Of a stretch of DNA of 8,411 nucleotides, positions 5,028 through 8,411 are shown piece after piece (the stretch's first letter is position 1; the number at the start of each line of letters is the position of its first letter). The notes under the pieces are model-generated. The model ran no database searches and was not told where the DNA came from. It worked only from the letters and a program-made list of their open reading frames with translations. The stretch comes from Bacilli bacterium (GTDB taxonomy: Bacteria > Bacillota_I > Bacilli_A > ML615J-28 > CAG-313). The position numbers were made by a program, and so were the translations under genes. Location of the stretch: contig CAAGKY010000201.1 in assembly GCA_900770645.1 (NCBI GenBank), positions 1-8,411 on the forward strand, given 5' to 3'.

Positions 5028-6772
5028 TGAAAAAATATACAGCTGATTTTGAAACAGCTACTTGGTTAGAAAATGAAACTTATGTATGGGCTTGGGCAGT
5101 TTCAGAAATAGGTAATCCAGATAATATTATTATAGATAATACTATTGAAAGTTTTATTAAGTTTTGTATGGATAATCCAAATATAACCTTATATTTTCAC
5201 AATTTAAAATTTGATGGAGAATTTATTATTTCTTATTTATTTAATCATGGATTTGAACATATAAAAGATAGAAAAGAAAAAAGAAGTAATACTTTTACTA
5301 CCTTAATAAGTGATATGGGATTATTTTATACTATGGAAATATACTTTGAAGTAAAGGGTAAAAAAGTAAAAAAGATAACCATTATCGATAGTTTAAAAAT
5401 CCTTAATATGTCAGTAGAACAGGTAGCAAAAAGTTTTGGACTTCCAATAAATAAACTAGAACTTGATTATGATACTCCAAGAGAAAGAGGATATATTCTA
5501 AAAGATTATGAATTAGACTATATTTCTCATGATGTTAAAATCATGGCTATGGCTCTAGATGTATTATTTAAGCAAGGACTAGAAAGTATTACAGCAGGAT
5601 CTAATGCTCTAAGAGATTTTAAAACAACTCATTCAATAAGAAAATATAATAGATTATTTCCAGAACTTAATTATAATGTAGATAAAGATATGAGGCAAGG
5701 ATATAAAGGTGGATTTACTTATCTTAATCCTATTTATAAAGAAAAAGATGTAGGAAGTGGAGTAGTACTTGATGTTAATAGTTTATATCCTAGTGTCATG
5801 TACTCTAAACCTATGCCTATTGGTGAACCAGTTTTATTTCAAGGAGAATATAAAGAGGATAAAGTATATCCACTCTATATTCAAATGTTATCTTGTAGCT
5901 TTAAATTAAAAGAAGGTAAGATACCTACTATTCAAATAAAAGGAAGTCATTTTATTGAAAATGAATATCTAGAAAGTTCTAATGAAGAAATAATTACATT
6001 AGTTTTATCAAACATAGATCTAAAATTATTTCTAGAACAGTATGATGTATTTGATTTAAGTTATGAATGTGGATGGAAGTTTAAAGCAATGAATGGAATA
6101 TTTACTGACTATATTGATAAATGGATCAAAGTAAAGAATGAAGCTACAATATCAGGAAATAAAGGAATGAGACAAATTGCAAAAATTGCTCTTAATTCAC
6201 TTTATGGTAAATTTGCTACCAGTTTAGATGTACAAAGTAAATATCCATATTTAGATAATGATGGAATAGTTAAATATTATCTAGGAGATAAAGATAAGAA
6301 AAAAGGATTATATTTACCTATTGGTATATTTATTACTAGTTATGCAAGAGAAAAAACAATAAGAACTAGTCAAGCTATAAAAGATTATTCAATTAAAAAA
6401 TATGGTATTGATATGTATATTTATAGCGATACTGATAGTATTCATACAATTTTACCTATTGAAGAATTAAAACAGTTTTGTCAAATTGATGATGTAAAAC
6501 TTGGATATTGGAAACATGAAGCAAGTTTTACTAAGGCTAGATTTGTAAGACAAAAATGTTATCTGGAACTTATTGATAATGAAGTTAATATAACTTGTGC
6601 TGGAATGGCTAAAGAATGTTATAAATATGTTGAATGGAAGAAATTTAAACAAGGATTTACTTGTGGTGGTAAACTAACACCTAAACATGTTATAGGTGGG
6701 GTAAAACTTGTAGAAACTGACTTTACTATAAAACATGATAAGAAATTAAAACAAAGTATTAAAAGAATGTGA
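5027..6772 (+). CDS. Protein-primed family B DNA polymerase (phi29 type)
   Basis: A 581-residue polymerase that copies linear DNA from a terminal protein by strand displacement. The 3'-5' exonuclease motifs are complete: ExoI DFE (D7, E9), ExoII NLKFD (N59-D63) and ExoIII YISHD (Y165-D169). The YxGG linker is at 226-229. Polymerase motif A is DVNSLYP (D249-P255), motif B KIALNSLYG (386-394), motif C YSDTDS (466-471) and KxY at 510-512. Numbering through motif A equals that of phi29 polymerase. The insertions expected for TPR1 and TPR2 lie between A and B and at about 398-430. All catalytic residues are present, so it should be active. The start is GTG 5027, overlapping the terminal protein stop, with only a weak ribosome binding site. 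Translation is therefore probably coupled, which would balance the two partner proteins. Confidence 0.97.
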   Translation: MKKYTADFETATWLENETYVWAWAVSEIGNPDNIIIDNTIESFIKFCMDNPNITLYFHNLKFDGEFIISYLFNHGFEHIKDRKEKRSNTFTTLISDMGLFYTMEIYFEVKGKKVKKITIIDSLKILNMSVEQVAKSFGLPINKLELDYDTPRERGYILKDYELDYISHDVKIMAMALDVLFKQGLESITAGSNALRDFKTTHSIRKYNRLFPELNYNVDKDMRQGYKGGFTYLNPIYKEKDVGSGVVLDVNSLYPSVMYSKPMPIGEPVLFQGEYKEDKVYPLYIQMLSCSFKLKEGKIPTIQIKGSHFIENEYLESSNEEIITLVLSNIDLKLFLEQYDVFDLSYECGWKFKAMNGIFTDYIDKWIKVKNEATISGNKGMRQIAKIALNSLYGKFATSLDVQSKYPYLDNDGIVKYYLGDKDKKKGLYLPIGIFITSYAREKTIRTSQAIKDYSIKKYGIDMYIYSDTDSIHTILPIEELKQFCQIDDVKLGYWKHEASFTKARFVRQKCYLELIDNEVNITCAGMAKECYKYVEWKKFKQGFTCGGKLTPKHVIGGVKLVETDFTIKHDKKLKQSIKRM

Positions 6773-6778
6773 TATAAT
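6770..6778 (+). promoter_or_regulatory. Possible extended -10 promoter before the lysis genes
   Basis: TGATATAAT at 6770-6778 is a consensus extended -10 (TGn-TATAAT) at the end of the polymerase gene. No -35 is seen 17 bases upstream. Transcription would start near 6785, inside the AAAGGAG of the holin gene, which is uncomfortably close for efficient translation. In such AT-rich DNA it may be chance, and read-through from the early promoter could serve the lysis genes. Confidence 0.25.
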
Positions 6779-6800
6779 ATAGTAAAGGAGAGTGATAAAA

Positions 6801-7217
6801 TTGAAGCAATATTATGAAATTATGGTTCATAATAAGGGAGTACAATTATTAATAATATTTATTGTACTTGATGTTATTTTTGGAATACTTAGAGCAATTA
6901 AAGAAAGAAAAATAAATTCAACTATTGGTATTGATGGAATAATTAGAAAAGTTGGTATGATTATAGCAATTTGTGTATGTATTTTAGTAGATACAATAGT
7001 TAGTATTGATTTAATTGGTTTTATTCCAGAAAATGCAAAAGAAGTTTTAGGACTTTCTAAAGTTGGAATAAGTAATTTATTTAATATTTTGTATGTGGTT
7101 TTTGAAATATTATCAATATTTAAAAATATGTATAAATGTAAATTACCTCTTCCAAAGAAAGTACAAATATTCTTAGAAAAACTTTTAAAAGAGTTTACAA
7201 GTGAAGTAAAGGAGTGA
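6801..7217 (+). CDS. Holin (phage_holin_4-like)
   Basis: A 138-residue membrane protein counted from TTG 6801, which is ten bases after AAAGGAG (6784-6790). An in-frame GTG at 6792 would add three residues but practically touches the ribosome binding site. Hydrophobic segments lie at about residues 14-32 (VQLLIIFIVLDVIFGILRAI), 50-74 (VGMIIAICVCILVDTIVSI) and 90-108 (SNLFNILYVVFEILSIF). They are separated by a basic loop (KERKINSTIGIDGIIRK) and followed by a charged C-terminus. The pattern D-x-x-x-G-I-x-R-A-x-K-x-x-x-INS matches the toxin-secretion/phage-lysis holin family. It should form the membrane lesion that lets the downstream M23 endolysin reach the wall. Its position between polymerase and endolysin supports the role. 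Confidence 0.88.
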   Translation: MKQYYEIMVHNKGVQLLIIFIVLDVIFGILRAIKERKINSTIGIDGIIRKVGMIIAICVCILVDTIVSIDLIGFIPENAKEVLGLSKVGISNLFNILYVVFEILSIFKNMYKCKLPLPKKVQIFLEKLLKEFTSEVKE

Positions 7218-7222
7218 TTTTA

Positions 7223-7297
7223 ATGGATGAAGAAACAGTAATGCAACCAGTAACTGATGAAGATATAACTGAATTATTTGAGGATGAGGAGGTGTAA
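7223..7297 (+). CDS. Tiny acidic peptide, 24 aa, unknown function
   Basis: A 24-residue ORF (MDEETVMQPVTDEDITELFE, then DEEV) starts at ATG 7223, eight bases after an AAAGGAG ribosome binding site (7208-7214) that also encodes the end of the holin. About half of its residues are Asp or Glu. Its last codons, GAG GAG GTG, form the ribosome binding site of the next tiny ORF. It may be a real small protein or mainly a translational relay between holin and endolysin. No family is recognised. Confidence 0.5.
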   Translation: MDEETVMQPVTDEDITELFEDEEV

Positions 7298-7299
7298 AT

Positions 7300-7335
7300 A
7301 TGGCTTGTGGTAAAAAAGGAGGAAAAAGAAAGTAA
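7300..7335 (+). CDS. Tiny basic peptide MACGKKGGKRK, 11 aa, probable leader
   Basis: An eleven-codon ORF lies behind a near-perfect ribosome binding site (GAGGAGGTG, 7285-7293) seven bases before ATG 7300. The product is strongly basic with one cysteine. Its TAA stop (7333-7335) overlaps the endolysin ATG, and its GGA GGA codons are part of the endolysin ribosome binding site. Ribosomes translating it would be delivered onto the endolysin start, suggesting a translational coupling leader. A peptide function is also possible. Confidence 0.5.
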   Translation: MACGKKGGKRK

Positions 7336-8081
7336 TGGCAACAAAATGTAGAGTATTAGAAAGTGGAACTTGTGAAATAACTTGGGGTTATAAAAAAGGA
7401 ACTCATAATGGAATTGATTTAGTAGGTGCTAACTATACATTACAATGGGAAGTAGCTCATAGTGATGGTGAAGTAGTTGCAGTAAAAAGTGATTGTAATT
7501 ATAATACATATCCTAATGGAGAACATATTTATGGAAATTATGTTAAATTAAAACATGCTGATGGATATTATACTTTATATGCACATATTAAATATGGTAC
7601 AGTACAGGTAAAAGTAGGAGATAAAGTTAAGAAAGGTCAAAGACTCGGCTATATGGGAAATACTGGATATTCAACTGGTGGACACTTACATTTTGAAGTA
7701 AGAAATACAACTGACACAATAATAGATCCTACACCTTATATAAATGCTGATTTACCAAATACACCTACTCCAACAGTACTAAAACATAAACTTGGTGAAG
7801 TTGTTAAAATTGATAAAGTTTATGTTTCAAGTGAAAGTGTTACTCCATTAACACCATCTATTACAAAGGGAACTATTACTAAGATTATTGAAACAGCAAG
7901 AAATCCTTATTTACTTGATAATGGAAATATAGGTTGGGTAAATGATAGTTGTATAGTAGAACCAACTCCAACTGATTATAAAAAATTATATGAAGAAGAA
8001 CTTGAAAAAAATAAAAGTTTAGAAAAAGAAATAGCTAATTTAAATACTAAAATTGATAAAGCAATAAAGGATTTATCATAA
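7335..8081 (+). CDS. Endolysin: M23 metallopeptidase with SH3-like wall-binding domain
   Basis: A 248-residue protein. Residues 1-130 form an M23 (LytM/lysostaphin-type) zinc endopeptidase that cuts peptide cross-links of peptidoglycan. Zinc ligands are H24 and D28 (HNGID) and H119 in HLHFE, with H84 (YAH) and H117 as the catalytic histidines. The typical VKVGDKVKKGQRLGYMGNTG segment lies at 92-111. A proline/threonine linker (PNTPTPT) leads to a probable bacterial SH3-like cell-wall-binding domain at about 150-212, ending in NPYLLDNGNIGWVNDSCIV. A short charged coiled coil (DYKKLYEEELEKNKSLEKEI and on) may dimerise it. There is no signal peptide, so export depends on the holin upstream. AAAGGAGG (7315-7322) precedes ATG 7335. 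A virion-associated hydrolase is possible, but the holin neighbour favours lysis. Confidence 0.88.
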   Translation: MATKCRVLESGTCEITWGYKKGTHNGIDLVGANYTLQWEVAHSDGEVVAVKSDCNYNTYPNGEHIYGNYVKLKHADGYYTLYAHIKYGTVQVKVGDKVKKGQRLGYMGNTGYSTGGHLHFEVRNTTDTIIDPTPYINADLPNTPTPTVLKHKLGEVVKIDKVYVSSESVTPLTPSITKGTITKIIETARNPYLLDNGNIGWVNDSCIVEPTPTDYKKLYEEELEKNKSLEKEIANLNTKIDKAIKDLS

Positions 8082-8411
8082 TGAGACCATTTCAACAAAT
8101 GGTAGGTAGAGATGGAAAAGAGGTAATGCTTTTCCCTCTCACTCATTTATATGTTACTCAAGGTGAAAATGGAAGTTACTCACATCAAGGTATTTTAGCT
8201 ATTGATTTTGTAGAATGGAATAATGGTCAAGTTTACACAGCACCAATGTATGCACCATGCTCATGTAGATGTGTGGCAGTAATTAGTGGAAGTGATAATG
8301 GTAGAGTATTCCAAAGTTTAGATAGAGTACATACTCCAGATGGACTTAAATATGTAACATTTATGTGTTTTCATGATAATAATCCAATTGCAAGTGTAGG
8401 AAGTATATTTA
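8081..8411 (+). CDS. M23-like peptidase, partial (cut by window end)
   Basis: The first 110 residues of a protein starting at ATG 8081, whose first base is the last base of the endolysin stop. AAAGGA at about 8066-8071 is the likely ribosome binding site. The sequence fits the start of an M23 peptidase fold: SHQGILAIDF (H35 and D42, a longer-spaced form of the HxxxD zinc motif), a strand region APMYAPCSCRCVAVI (54-68) and FMCFHDN (H98), matching the YAH position. The HxH motif would lie beyond the window, so activity cannot be judged. The first half is unlike the endolysin next door, so this is not a simple recent duplication. It may be a second lysin or a virion peptidoglycan hydrolase (phi29 gp13 has an M23 domain at the tail tip). 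It has no signal peptide and an unusual cluster of three cysteines (C60, C62, C64). Confidence 0.7.
   Translation, partial: MRPFQQMVGRDGKEVMLFPLTHLYVTQGENGSYSHQGILAIDFVEWNNGQVYTAPMYAPCSCRCVAVISGSDNGRVFQSLDRVHTPDGLKYVTFMCFHDNNPIASVGSIF

Noticed and set aside
6467..6652. 61-codon minus-strand ORF inside the polymerase gene
   Set aside because: It is antisense to a conserved part of the polymerase near KxY, with no ribosome binding site. It is a shadow.
1..8411. tRNA genes, CRISPR arrays, insertion sequences, inverted terminal repeats or a novel defence system
   Set aside because: No cloverleaf, repeat-spacer array, transposase motif or matching end repeats were seen by reading. The gene set is that of a phage replication and lysis region, and no defence gene was recognised, though unknown small early genes could include anti-defence functions.

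Overview
The window is a strongly AT-rich, densely packed phage segment. It looks like part of a small podovirus with a linear genome and protein-primed (phi29-type) replication. The diagnostic genes are a phi29-gp16-type DNA packaging ATPase, a candidate terminal protein immediately followed by a protein-primed family B DNA polymerase, a probable SSB, a holin and an M23 endolysin. Codon use (TTA, AGA, ATA), strong AGGAGG-type ribosome binding sites and AT-richness point to a low-GC Firmicutes host. The layout resembles small podoviruses of Clostridium, but the exact host is inference. No inverted terminal repeat or genome end was recognised.

Left arm (1-1260): the packaging ATPase is on the minus strand. 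Between it and a divergent pair of sigma-A-like promoters lies a short non-coding stretch. Read on the minus strand, it folds like phi29 prohead RNA (pRNA): a long closing helix with a 5'-strand bulge, an E stem carrying a CE loop and C hairpin, and a D hairpin. The CE and D loops contain complementary tetranucleotides (ACCA and UGGU). The predicted transcription start falls on the first base of the closing helix. The pRNA and its ATPase partner therefore seem to form one transcription unit. Helically spaced A/T tracts sit between the two promoters.

Middle (1273-4255): a rightward early operon of small genes, many with overlapping stop and start codons. It includes two tiny membrane proteins, a gene apparently split by a one-base change in an A6 run, a coiled-coil protein, a 138-residue protein with sliding-clamp-like motifs, and a probable SSB. 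A structured leader precedes the 55-codon gene at 2744, and a terminator-like hairpin follows the SSB.

Replication and lysis (4269-8411): candidate terminal protein and DNA polymerase are translationally coupled (TAG/GTG overlap). Then come a holin, two extremely short ORFs (24 acidic and 11 basic residues), the M23/SH3-like endolysin, and the start of a second M23-like protein that runs off the window. Expected roles: terminal protein, polymerase and SSB copy the linear genome, pRNA and ATPase package it, and holin with peptidases lyse or penetrate the cell wall.
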